DNA of 64,000 nt from assembly GCA_036852015.1 (NCBI GenBank), contig JAANDG010000352.1:1-64000 (forward strand), read 5' to 3'. The notes below the pieces were generated by a model. The model was not told the origin of the DNA. It searched no databases and worked only from the letters and a program-made list of their open reading frames with translations. The position numbers were made by a program, and so were the translations under genes. Shown here in pieces: positions 1 to 12,600 of this stretch; positions within the stretch are counted from its first letter, which is position 1, and each line of letters opens with the position of its first letter. Origin of the DNA: Pelodera strongyloides (taxonomy: Eukaryota > Nematoda > Chromadorea > Rhabditida > Rhabditidae).

Positions 1-13
1 AGTAAACTATTAT

Positions 14-3000
14 TTAAATAGTATTTCCATAACCTCCCCCGCCTGGCGTTTCAATATCGAGAATGTCCTGAAAATATAATATTTAAAGCGAAATACCGGC
101 CGGTCTTTGAAACGTATCGCGTTACGCATTTATGCTAGTTTTCTCGAATTTAACTCGATTTTTTATTCTAATTTATGTTCATTTGCATACGCTGCATAAT
201 AATGCTGATGTACTCGATGTGTTTTTTAAAAACCGGCCGATAATTGACACGCGCGCGCTAAGCGGCCCGTAACCTTTTTTGGCTTACTTTGCATTGTAAG
301 TATGCGGAGAGGTGGTATCTTAGGCTCTTAATTATGAATACCTTCTGAGATGTGTTAATTGCATATCATCAATAAACTATTATATTGTCTCGGAATTGCA
401 ACACTGCTGAAGGATTATACTCGCAAAAAGATCGTAACGCGAAATATCGGACGGTTATTGAAACACATCGAGTACACTTGCACCCTTATGCATCTTATGC
501 AAATGAACAAAAAATATAATAAAAAAATCGAGATAAATTTGAGCAACTTTGCATAAATACGTAAGAATTCAGTTGCCACGATGCGTTGCAAAAACCGGCC
601 GGTGTTTCGCTTTAACGTTAGTAATGTATGTTAATTACTGACAATATACGCAATTTAGTATCTTGTTTTTTGAAGCACATTGTCTTAGGGTACCCTGTTG
701 AACATGTGTGATACTTTTTCTATGTTTCCAAAATGCTCACCCCTGCCTCTAAATCCATAGTAATCTTTCCTCCAATATTAACCGTTCGCTCCTTTCTGAT
801 AAGCAGATTCATGCCTCTCTTGCCTGGGTTGCCACCTTCCAGGCCATACGGTTGAAACGCTCTGAAAAGTTTAAAGTGGTATTGTGCGTAGTTCTGTCAA
901 GAAATGCGCAAATGAAACTAGTTGGCACAGTTGATGATAGTGCTTCAACGCCGCAAATAAATACGCGGTAGGTGGATTTTTATGTTTCATATCCATGGCC
1001 TACGTTATGAAATTCGCACCCAAATTTTAAAAAGACACACGACAGACTAAAACGTAGTTAATTTGTTCATCGCATTTATTCCGTTTGCGAAGTATAGTAT
1101 AACCATGTGATTGACACGGCTTGTAGGATACCAGGCCTGCTAATCCGAATGTTGACGGCGCTCGGTGATTTTCTTGCACCAACCAGGCCTGCGAGAGACA
1201 GTGAAATTAAATTTGCATACCTCCTCTCGGTGAGCAAAGAGAGCGATAAGGGTTTTCTGAATAAAAGCCTTCTGATAACCCCGTCTCCACCTTTCCACTT
1301 GCCGTTGCCACCCGAACCCGGACGAAGGCAGAAAGTTCGTAGAATTACAGGGTATCTGAACGTTAAAATTAACCGGGCGATTTTTGAAACACATCGAGTA
1401 GGCCAGCATTCTTATGCAGCTTATGCAAATGAACATAAATTAGAATAAAGAATCGAGCTAAATGCATAAATGTAGGAATTCAGCTGTCCACGATTCAAAA
1501 ACCGGCCGGTATTTCGCTTTAAAGGGAGAGGCCCATGAGAATAAAGTTTTCCTCAATTCACTTGTAAAGAATGTCCGGAATTTCAGAAATATTAGTGTGA
1601 AAATATTAGTGTATATTAGTGTGAATAACTCTGCGAGTTCGAGGCTTCACGCAATGCGGTTTTCACAGTAACATTTCTGAAATTCCGGACATTCTGTGCA
1701 AGTAAATTTAGGAGAACTTTTTTTCTCATGGGCCTCTCCCTTTAACACTGCACTAACAACGCGAAACCTTGCCTATGAGAATTAATATTAAGTGCAACCT
1801 GCATCTCGCCGCGCACTTCGCGCATTCTCCACCAGACAGGCCGGTTCTCGCGAAATATTTTTTTACAATTATGAATAATTAATAGATCTAATTTTTTTTT
1901 CACTTTCGCGCTAAAGTTTCGCCGCTCACCGCCAGAGTTCCGTCAGTGAACTGACCTTGTTTCTAAAATCTCGGGATCGGTGATTCTAGTGTTTGTCATA
2001 TGTGTATGAACACCACTGCGTCCGTCAAAACCAATTCCAGCCCCAGCACCTCCTAAAATTACGATTATGGATAATTAATGAATCCAAATTATGCATAACG
2101 ATAAGTGTATATCGACTCATTATGTTTAAAGGGAGAGGCCCATGAGAATAAAGTTTTCCTCAATTTACTTGCACAGAATGTCCGGAATTTTAGAAATATT
2201 ACTATGAAAACCGCATTGTTTGCAGCCTGGAACTCACAGAGTTATTCTCCGGCAAACAGTTCGGCCAGGTACCGTTGTCAGGATCAATTTTCGCGCTTTT
2301 AGGGCATTCCGGTGTTGGAAACGCCTCTTTATAATTTTAGTAATGATCTATATTCGTTTGAACATTATTACGTTGAAAAAGAATGCAAGTGCACGGATAT
2401 AAACCGTAAAAAAACTAATTTTTGTGTTGCTGACTACGGTACCTGGTCGAACTGTTTAGCATAGAATATCTTTGCGAGTTCTAGATGCAAATTTATGCGG
2501 TTTTCACAGTAATATTTCTGAGATACCGGACATTGTGCGCAAGTAAATTGAAGAAATTCTTTTTCTCGTGGGCCTCTCCCTAATCAAGTAACCACTTGTT
2601 AAAGCGAATATGTAGGCACTCAAAATGAGCAAAAAAAAGCGAAACTAGCGTTTCCATACCAGACGTTAATTTAAATAGGCGACTGAATATGTAAATACGA
2701 AATTGGAATGCGCTGCATCTTGAATCTTGCTATTTGCCGATTTAAACTGAAATTTATTCAATCAGACCCAAATTTATGCAAGGGTTCCGAATTAGCGTTT
2801 ACTATGGAAAAGGCTAGCTTTGTAATTGATTTTCTTTTAAGTGGGTAATTGTAGACAACTTTTGTTATTGTTTCCTTAATGGGCAACACGCATTCTATTA
2901 ATACAGCTTAACTTCAAAAAGAGCCTACATATTCCCTTTAAAGACTTCTAAATCGAATAACAATCAATTATATATAGTATATGAGCATGGTATAGGTACA

Positions 3001-3595
3001 GTATAGAATTCAACTTATACTACATTTTATCACTATTCAAATTTATTACCGGACTTAACTATAATTAAATAAATGCATTCCATAATTTTAATTTAGTTCT
3101 ATTTAGAAAGATGAATATATTCCAAGCTACGAAGCATTTGTTATTCACAAGCCAGTGAGTTACGCTCTCATTTTAGTTAAAAAAATATTTTAGTAGATAA
3201 GTATTTTTCAATTTTCTGCGCTTTCTTTATCATTCTGTTGAGCGGGTGCCATTCTGTCTGAACGAGCACTGTGCGTTCTCTGGTCGCACGCATGGTGTTG
3301 ATACGCCGCGAAAACAGAGGCTCATATATAAGAGAGCGTTCCCACAAAGCTAACAACAACGTTTAGCATTAGGCGATGATAATCATACCATCTTTCGACT
3401 GAAAATTGTGATGCTTACATACCTACATTATATGAGCCTGTTCCTTTTTTTATTCGTTTTGGTAAAAAAGTAATACCTAGGTAATTAGTTCATTATTCCG
3501 GTAATAAATAACACTAAAAAAAATGGAACTTCGCATTAGCAAGTACATTTTTACAGTTTCATGATATTTCGTGCGTTTTTTTTTTACATTTTTTT

Positions 3596-3643
<48 letters not shown>

Positions 3644-6600
3644 CATCATCTCCAAAAGTAACATTGTTCATGCAACCTAAAATAAATACTTTCACAATAC
3701 GTATACTGGTGTTAACTATAAGTAAGGCGACAAAGACAACAAAGAAGTATGACATGCAGGTCCAACCGATACGCTGAACAACTGCTACATGTTTCTTTCT
3801 CATCAGCCAGGTTAGGAATTTTCTAGCAAGATTAGCATGGTGTATGTGATCGACGGGAAAGAGTTATCTAGCAGAAACCACGTACTATATATGTTTAATT
3901 TGGACAATGTAAAATCTTACCCTGACTCGCTGCCACAGCGTTGAACGCCTTGAACACGACATCGCATAATCTTTGGGATGTGAGTACGTTTCCAGCCACC
4001 ACTGGGGCACACTCTGAGGGACTCAGAAGCGAATTTGGTGGAATATTAATCTGAAAATGAAGAAATGGACGTGTGGACGTTTCAAGGTACCCAATCCGTA
4101 TTAGTTACAACTTGATAGTTATGTCGTTAAACTTGGCCTTTCGGGAATATGGCGGTGTTTGTATGAAGGTTGCAATATATTATTAGTTAATTGAAAAATA
4201 CTATACTATGGAAAAGACGATAAGAAACAGCTACAGTTACTTACCTTAACTGGCGCTAAGCATCCGTTATTGAGCGGAATCTCCTTGGCTACCAGACATC
4301 GGAGACAGTACGTGACTGCTGACAAGCTGACAGCCAATGGGGCATTGGTAGAGTGGAGGGACTCAGGTCCCGTACCGGAGAAGTCAAACAGTGCTTCGCC
4401 CTAGAAAGATAAGGACCGAATTGAACTACATTATTATTCTATTGGCAACTTTAGATCGATTATAAAAAGAATTATTGACATTTTGATGACAGAAACTTCA
4501 AAGGCAGATCGCGGAGAGGGTACCAGGGATGAGCCACAGGTGCCCCAACCATAGTCAACTTTTGACCGTAGTATACCCTTCGTACCCTTCGCACATCCGT
4601 CGGTCAAAAGCCATTTTTTTCGCTATGTTATGAAGTTCAAATTTCAAATGTTTGAGAATGCTGATGTACGCAATGCGTTTCAGAAACCGGCCGGTATTTC
4701 GCTTTAAAGGGCGTCTGAACAAACGGCCAACCTTTTCAATATCAATCTCGACGGTCAGCTTGATCTCCGTGCCGTCGTCCATGTAGTCGATTGAGTGAAG
4801 TGTGGAACTGCCAGTCTCGTCAAGAACTTTCTTACCGACCTATACCTTATGTTTATTTATATTTATTTACATTGTACAACATTTATTCTCGTTTGCTTTC
4901 AATTTTCATAGTATCCATGTTCCATGTGAATAGTAGAATAGTAATAATAAAAATAGTGATGAATAAAGAACAATGTTTACTAGTGCTGTTTTTCTAGTCA
5001 CTAGTCGGTAATGTGATTTACGTAGTAATATTTACTTACGTTACGCAAGTACAAAGATCAGACTTCAGCACACATAATGGGAACTATGACCCCATCCAAA
5101 CCACAAGTCCACCGAATATTTCAGAAAAAGTTCACTAACCCGTTTCAGTAGATCCCGTACGCTCTCCTCTGCAGTAGTTTGAATGTGTTGCATGTAGGCT
5201 TGGACAACCTGTAATTAAATTAAATCACTCAGTAATGACAAGTTACTCAGAAGTACATTGTTGCAGGCTACACTTGTCAGCAAAAACAGGAATGCGGAGT
5301 AACAAAAAACCAGCAAAAACAGGAATGCGGAGTAACAAAAAACATGACTCTAACATTTGTACTTGAGAAAAAATCACACCTCAAGTCCATATTCATCAAT
5401 AAGTCCGCACACAAGTTGTATGCCCTTGTTATTAGCCGCGATTTGTGCTTTTAAATCGGAAATATTATCACCAAGGAGTCGAGTACCGGAACAACCTAAA
5501 TACTGTTACATAATTAATTGGTAAAGTAAAGCTAGCTGGGTTTAAACTCCCAACTTTGATAGCCCGCGGTGAAAAAGGCGCGCATACTTCTCGCGGCGCG
5601 CTTACTATTGCGTTCCAGAGAAAGTGGCCATGATCGGGCATAATCGTCGCGCTCCTTTTTGTACAGTTTTTACAAAGACTTCGTCAGGTTTTCACCGCGT
5701 CGCATTTTTGCGAAATCTCGCGACGTATCAGCAGAGTGCGAGTAATTCACTTTTCGATTACGCCAACAACTATGGCCTCAAATCGTGGCTCCGCAGATAC
5801 TACCAAAATGCTACGTTTTCTGAACCTTCAATCTTTCCCGGAGCTTGAAGTAATTCAGTCAATTCCTCCTCCTGGAATACGCCTCGATCGACAATTTTGA
5901 ATGAAATGAACGCAGCGCCTTCCTGAAAGAAGCTATTTTATAAATGAACAACGTTTGTCTATCTGTGAGGCTTAGGCTTAGGCTCAGGCTTCTAGGATCT
6001 AAGGCATAATTGTAACGTATTCAAAGCCTACTGCCTAAGATCCAAGGTTTAAGATAAGCAGGTTGCTAGGTGCTAGGTATGTAACGCGGCCTCATAGCTC
6101 AAGTACCTGAAGTAAAGTTGTCGCATTCGGTGGCATACTTCCGGGCACCAGTCCCCCAATATCTGCATGATGGCCTCGATTTGCCAGGAAGAAAACCGGA
6201 TGTTTATTTCCTTTGAAGAATACCTGGAATGTATATTAATTATAAAATAGTTATTAACACACTAGCTCCTACATCAGTTTGAATTAATTGTATATTTTAT
6301 GATTCACGTTTGCATGGGTTTTCTTATTGTTAGAAGTTTTATATCTTAAAACTAGAGCAAATTGCAATGATGAAATGCTGTTTGTGAAACATTTGCGCTT
6401 GAGGTTTGAAAATTTGAAACTACGACACTTTGACGGGTAAAATATTCTCTATATATTCTAATCTCTCGCTTACCGGTGTGATAACGGTGAGGTCCGGTAG
6501 ATGACTACCGCCAGCCTTTGGATGATTTGATAAGATCACGTCACCATCATGGATATTATCAAGCCCAAGCGAGTCGATCTGGTACTTTACGGCATACTGC

Positions 6601-9600
6601 ATACCACCTGAACATTAAGCTTTAAAGACTGGGTTTTCTTCTAAAGTAATCCGTAGCTGACTATTTTTACGAAGAGCAGCCCTCAGTTCCTAGGGCCACT
6701 TTTCTGTTTAGTCGAAAATACACCGTAAGACTGCAGGAACATTAAAAACATTTATTTAAAAAAAGTGCGACGTTTCAGTTACTCTATTACCCATGTTTGA
6801 TTTTTCAGTTGCCATGTTTGATGTCCCTAGGGCCACTTTTCTGCGTAGTCGAAAATACACCGTGAAAAACTAGCGTCCAAAGTGCGATTTTTCAGTAACC
6901 CTATTACCCAAGCAGTGGAACGAAAACAGTATTATGCTTGATAAAAAATGTGGTGTGAACGATAGAGAGTGTAAAGAATAACTGTGAACGCCCGCATTGG
7001 AACAATTCCAGTGTTTTGCACCGTAAACCTGAGAAAATGTAGCACATCATTCTCACCTCCATCAACTAAAACTTTTCTCTAATCCCTAAAGCGGTATAAC
7101 ACCCGTTTTTTGAGACTAGTGCTGTATTCGCACGCCGTATTCCCAGGAAATAGATCCTATTGTAACACTTATGTTCATGTGTGTCGCCGCCAAGGCGACC
7201 TCATCTCCGTCTGCGCGCCCCACTTCGCCGGCGCGCCCCGCTGCTCGTCCTACTTCACCGCCGCGCTATATATAAACGAGGATCCGGCGGTCATCTCGCT
7301 TCTCTCCCTGTTCACAACTGTACCGCTTTGCTCCGTTACACCGAACTACCGTAATCCAACCCTCTCATTTATACTCTCAATAAACTGTTATTGCTCTGAC
7401 CGTTCTTGCTTAGCAACCCCTGCGTGGATATAGACTCCGCGAGCATTCTACACTACAAACACATTCTATATTCACCACAATTGGTGCACCGTCCGGGAAA
7501 CGAACCCGGGCCGCCCGCGTGGCAGGCGAGCATTCTACCACTGAACGACAATTTGCATACATATGGGGATGCATTTGTCCAAAATTCATCAAGAACCGGT
7601 AGTTATATCGCTTTAAAGTAAATATTAATGAAAGTAAAGCCTCACCCAAATGTACTGGAATATGCGGCGCATTGGCAATCAGACCTCCGTCTGGACCAAA
7701 AAGAGCACAGGAAAAATCAAGGCGTTCCTGAACATCAATACAAAATAAATAAAAATTTATTATTAATATTTGATAACATAAAAAGATGCACAGAAAATAC
7801 AATAGTAGTCAACCCTATAACTATAAGACAAAACCTCACAACAGATAGGATACTTAAATTTTTTGCTAGTTTTGCTCTTGTGCTTACAAAATTTTCTTGT
7901 GCCGACCTAGCAGTACGAAGTAACACTGGTTGAAACGGCAGCCTATATAAGCACTTGTTGAAACGTATCCCCAAAGGTTGTCACCTTGATATTGGTCGAT
8001 ATGGACGTTCTTTGGAGTACTCTTCCCATTTGCTCGGCTATCGACATGAATCTATTACTGAAGATAGCCAGCCGGATCGGATCAACCTGGATTTGGAATG
8101 TATTATATAAGGTACCTGTGTATAGTGTATATGATGTGATGAAGAAAAGTAGATAACATATATGCCTTAGCGCATTGGAGCAAGGGACGAAATAGTGAAA
8201 GACAGAGTAAAACATTTTTAGTTTGTTCCCTAGCAAGTACCATCGCGGTGACATAGGGATAAGGGACATAAGGTTCACTCTGGTTGACGTTCTTTCTTTT
8301 TATTGCTTGTTGACCAATAAAGCACTATTAGACTGATACCACTATTACAATTCAATTTCTTAAAAATAGAAAAAAAAATAACAGTACACTCACCTCAACG
8401 CCTGCTTGATAGTCAACTTTGGATGCTACCGTAATACGCACGTTACCCTCACCGCTTATCGTTGCAGTACACTTTGGCTCAATGACGATTGTGCTGAAAT
8501 TGTGTATTTCCTTTATTTATTCGTTTCGCTTTCTTTATATTTGTGTTACTGTTGCTTTACTCGACAAAACTGTACGTTCCATATATTTTTCTCATGTTGC
8601 ATGTGTGTGTGCGTAATAAATCATTATTATTATTATTACCAGCCGTTCGAAGAGCCCTATGGGCTCTTCTCCGACTGAAGGAATCGGCCTTCGGCCGATT
8701 GTTGCCCTACTTAAAACATACACACGTCTACAAAGTCATTTATGATTGGGGAAACGTATAATATGTGTCTGGATCTCCATTAGACAATGGTACCATGCAA
8801 ATTTGCCATTGAAGGCTATATGTAGAGCAGCTATATGTAGAGCAGCGGGCAACGTGCCATACGCTAGCATAGCTCAACTGGTAGAGTGTTGGACTGTGAA
8901 TCGAGAGTTTGTGTGCTGATGTGGGTTCGAATCTCGCCAGCGGCAAAGATTTTATGCTCTTTCGATCGAAGAATTTTCTTTATAAAGGGATTTCGTTGTG
9001 CACATAAAAACAAACCCGTGACAAACTCTTCTCCTTTATATAATAAGATTATAAAATAGGCAAATTGCACAATTTGGAAGAATATACTGAAGAAAACAAG
9101 AAAGTGCTATTTCCATAAACATTCACCTGTTGGCATCTATAATCAGTGCAGGTCCTTTGATAACATGACCCGCTCGGAGGTTTTCAATCTGGTAGAGTTT
9201 CGTATCTAAGGAGCCAGCCTGAAATTAGGAATAGATTTAACACTGCTCAGAAATGGACCGTCGTTCAAATAAATGGTCCCCCAGTGCAGGGCCGCGGACG
9301 CGGAACTCCCTTATTCTATGGTGTGCGTCAAAGTGTTACTCTTCACACATTACTGACACACTCCTTATGCGCACCATGACACGGGTTCTGAGGTCCACCA
9401 ACACGCAGCGAGCCCTCCCTGGCCTCCCCAGGGAACTAAAGAGTGCGTAGAGAGTGCTAGAGCAAAAGATATTCAGAGCGCTCGCGAGCCTAGGGAGATC
9501 TCCCTGTGTTGGTGAATATCGTCTCTGAACATACCAAACGCTCACCTCAAAATAGCATTCTCTCGTTTCTGCTACAGGAGGGTTCATTGGGTCTTCGGCC

Positions 9601-12600
9601 TTGTCAATTCGCTCGTTGACGGCAATGTGACTTTTTCCGACGTTACGGATTCTGAACAGAAAGCAAAGTTGATTTTCTTCAGGAAACATACTTCGTGCTA
9701 CTAGAACGCCCTATCCTGACATTTGACAAAAAAATGCAGCACTATACGACACACACTAGTAATAGAAAAGAACAACAAGGCGTAATGTAGTATATATAAA
9801 AAACGTAAAAATAAGAAAACAAAAAAATGTATTCATATCTTACCTAATATCATCGACTAACACATCTCGTTTCTCCAGCACGAAACCAAATTCCCTCTTG
9901 TAATTGGTCCTTGAAAATATAATATAATCTAATTAGCTGGCTGAAGGCTACTGAAGGGACAATTTATAAAATTCAAATAATATATGTTATTCTAACGATG
10001 TCAGTAATCAATGCATTTAAATGAAGAATGTTTTCAATGGGCGGGATTTACGCAACTCTTAAAGCTAGCCGCTTTAGAAAATTTGCATAAGCAAATCCTA
10101 TGTATCCTATGCTAATTTTGTACGATCGTCCACGGCAATCGTACAAAATTAGCATAGGATACATAGGATTTGCTTATCATATGCACATTTTCCAGAGAGG
10201 CTAGCATTTCGCTAGCCTCTCTGGATGTTGTGATCAGGCACTAAACAAGGAAATCATTAGTTAATATTTATATTACCTGAAGTTGTCCATGAATTTATTG
10301 ATTGATTCAATATTTTCCGGATCAAAGTCTGCAGTGGTCATAATTGCACAGTCCGTCTTCTCAAAACGCAGGTGCAGATAGTATTCCGGAACGATATTCT
10401 TGTCCTAAATCAGTATTGATTATGTCTACATAGCACTAATTTTTTGGAAATACGAGAGTGAGATAGGAGAGACAAAGCGAAAGAGAGAAGGGAGGAAAAG
10501 AGGAGAGAGAGTCATCTTCCCGGAGAGACAGAGAGAAAGAGAGAAGGGAGGAAAAGAGGAGAGAGAGTCATCTTTCCGGAGAGACAGAGAGAAAGAGAGA
10601 AGGGAGGAAAAGAGGAGAGATAGTCATCTTCCCGGAGAGACAGAGAGAAAGTGAAATGGGAGGAAAAGAGGAGAGATAGTCATCTTCCCGAGACAGAGAG
10701 AAAGTGAAAAGGGAGGAAAAGAGGAGAGATAGTCATCTTCCCGCAGGAGGCAGGAGTCGAACCTATGACCTTTCTGGTGCAAACTAAACACTAACTTCGA
10801 AACCCTGTTCCTTCAGTTCCTTCGTTGTGCTTTCCAGAAGAGCCGCCAAGCGATCAGCGAGAAAGTGGAAATTTTCTGAATAAAAAGAAACATTTTTCCG
10901 ATTCCACAAGATCAGCACGCGAAATTCTGCGCAGTTGACACGCCCCATCTCCAGAGTGCATTTGTGTGCGCAAAGTGTGCACAAATCCAAAGGCGCACAT
11001 GCACGCAGCCTTATAAATAACGAAGCAATTTGTCACCTGGAACTCGTCGTCTACTGCTCAGGACCTCAAATAAACACAAAAAAAAACGTCATAAACAAAA
11101 ACCCTTAACACCATATTGTACCCCCTTGAATTAAGGTCCACGTTGTTGAAGCGTGAAAATTTTAAATAATAATCCCCTCACCCTTGTCAAACTTCTTCTG
11201 TGCTGGTTCTTGTGCCTCGGCCACCACGTCAGCTAGAGCAATGCCGTATGCGGAGAGTACGCCAGCATACTTATGGACGAACACCTCGCGGATACCTGCA
11301 GATGGGATTTCTACGTAACTGTGTACACAAATGCGTGTCAAGAACAAACATGGACGGAAGTATGACCATGCTCACCGTGTATAGTGATCATTTTGTCTAG
11401 ATTAAGTTAGTTAGTAAATTATAACAGCTACAACAAGTAAAACGAATCAAACTCTCGAGTTCAAGGAGAATTAGTAAGGAAGGAAGTACGATTTTTTTAA
11501 TTGGTTGTATTAACTCACCAAGTGTTTGTGCCACAGAACAGGCATGTTGTCCTCCCGCTCCTCCGAAACAAGCCAATACATGTTCAGAAGTGTCGTATCC
11601 TTTTGCCTAAACTTAAGTAAGATGAGAAAACCCGTAGACATCTATTTTCAATAACCCACGGAAAAGGAGCGGTCAACGGATAAGTATTTCAGCATAAGAT
11701 TTCTAGGTCCAGGTTGACCAAGAGTACGAAAGGAGCGTAGGTGTTAGACCAAGAGAACTGTACATATCGTCAAAGGTACGGGAGTTACCCCTGGAAACGA
11801 TGTCTTACCTGTGTAAGTGCTCTAATTGGTCGGCACATTTCCTCATTTGCAACAGAAATGAAACCAAGAGCGACTTCTTGAACAGTGTACTTTTTCTGAA
11901 AGTACATGTTGTGAACAATTGTATGAACCAACATCTGCCAAAACGAACCGGCCAGGTCCATAGCTGTGGCTAGAATCCTACTAATGGAGCCCACTACTTT
12001 ACTTCAACCACAGCTACACTCTTCTGTCATCTATGAGTATACGGTATACCCGACAAACAGTGGAATCTTTGTCAAAGCTAATAGTTCTAACCCGAATTGC
12101 ATCAGGATTGGACTCAACGTAGTTATTGATATCCTCCGTAAATTCTTCCATTGATTTGAAAGCAGATACTCTGAAATCATCTAATTATCGTAAAAATTAG
12201 AACGAAAAGAAGGATGTGCGTGTTTATTGTAGTTAAATTGCCTGTAATTATCTGATCATTAATTATATTTTATGCGTTATAACTAACTTGTCCAGTGGCT
12301 CATTTGCATGCGGTCCAAAGATATGGGGAAAGTAGTCGGGTAGAATTCGCCCCAGCACAAGATTAGCATCAGTGACGGCTAGATATCCATTCTGAAATTA
12401 GTTCAACTTACAATTGCCCCACAGTCCAGCTACCGTAGTCGTGGTTACATTCAACTCTGACGTAAGTGTGTATAATATAGTTTCAGTGTTTTCTTGTGCT
12501 TGACTTTTCTTTATTTCTTACTTTCCACACACGCACACACATGCACGCACACGCACACGCACGCATACACACGTACGCACGCACACACACATGCACAAAC

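Larger units (their letters stand above)
7085..7618. mobile_element. MITE family A' interrupted by an LTR-tRNA insertion
   Basis: Left end TAAAGCGGTATAACACCCG (7087 on), right end GGTAGTTATATCGCTTTAA (to ~7617). The two halves are separated by the LTR/tRNA-complement segment 7161-7546. Related intact copy: 52235-52398. Confidence 0.6.

Noticed and set aside
1140..1436. 98-aa minus ORF as a gene
   Set aside because: It overlaps oxoprolinase exon 1221-1355 in the wrong frame; the correct frame reads [14 protein letters not shown].
3477..3803. Independent 108-aa lysine-rich membrane protein
   Set aside because: Its middle is the oxoprolinase exon [12 protein letters not shown] and the rest is intron and homopolymer.
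7482..7553. Functional tRNA-Gly gene on the minus strand
   Set aside because: The 5' acceptor strand does not pair with the 3' strand, CCA is encoded, position 58 is changed and the LTR abuts at primer-binding-site spacing.
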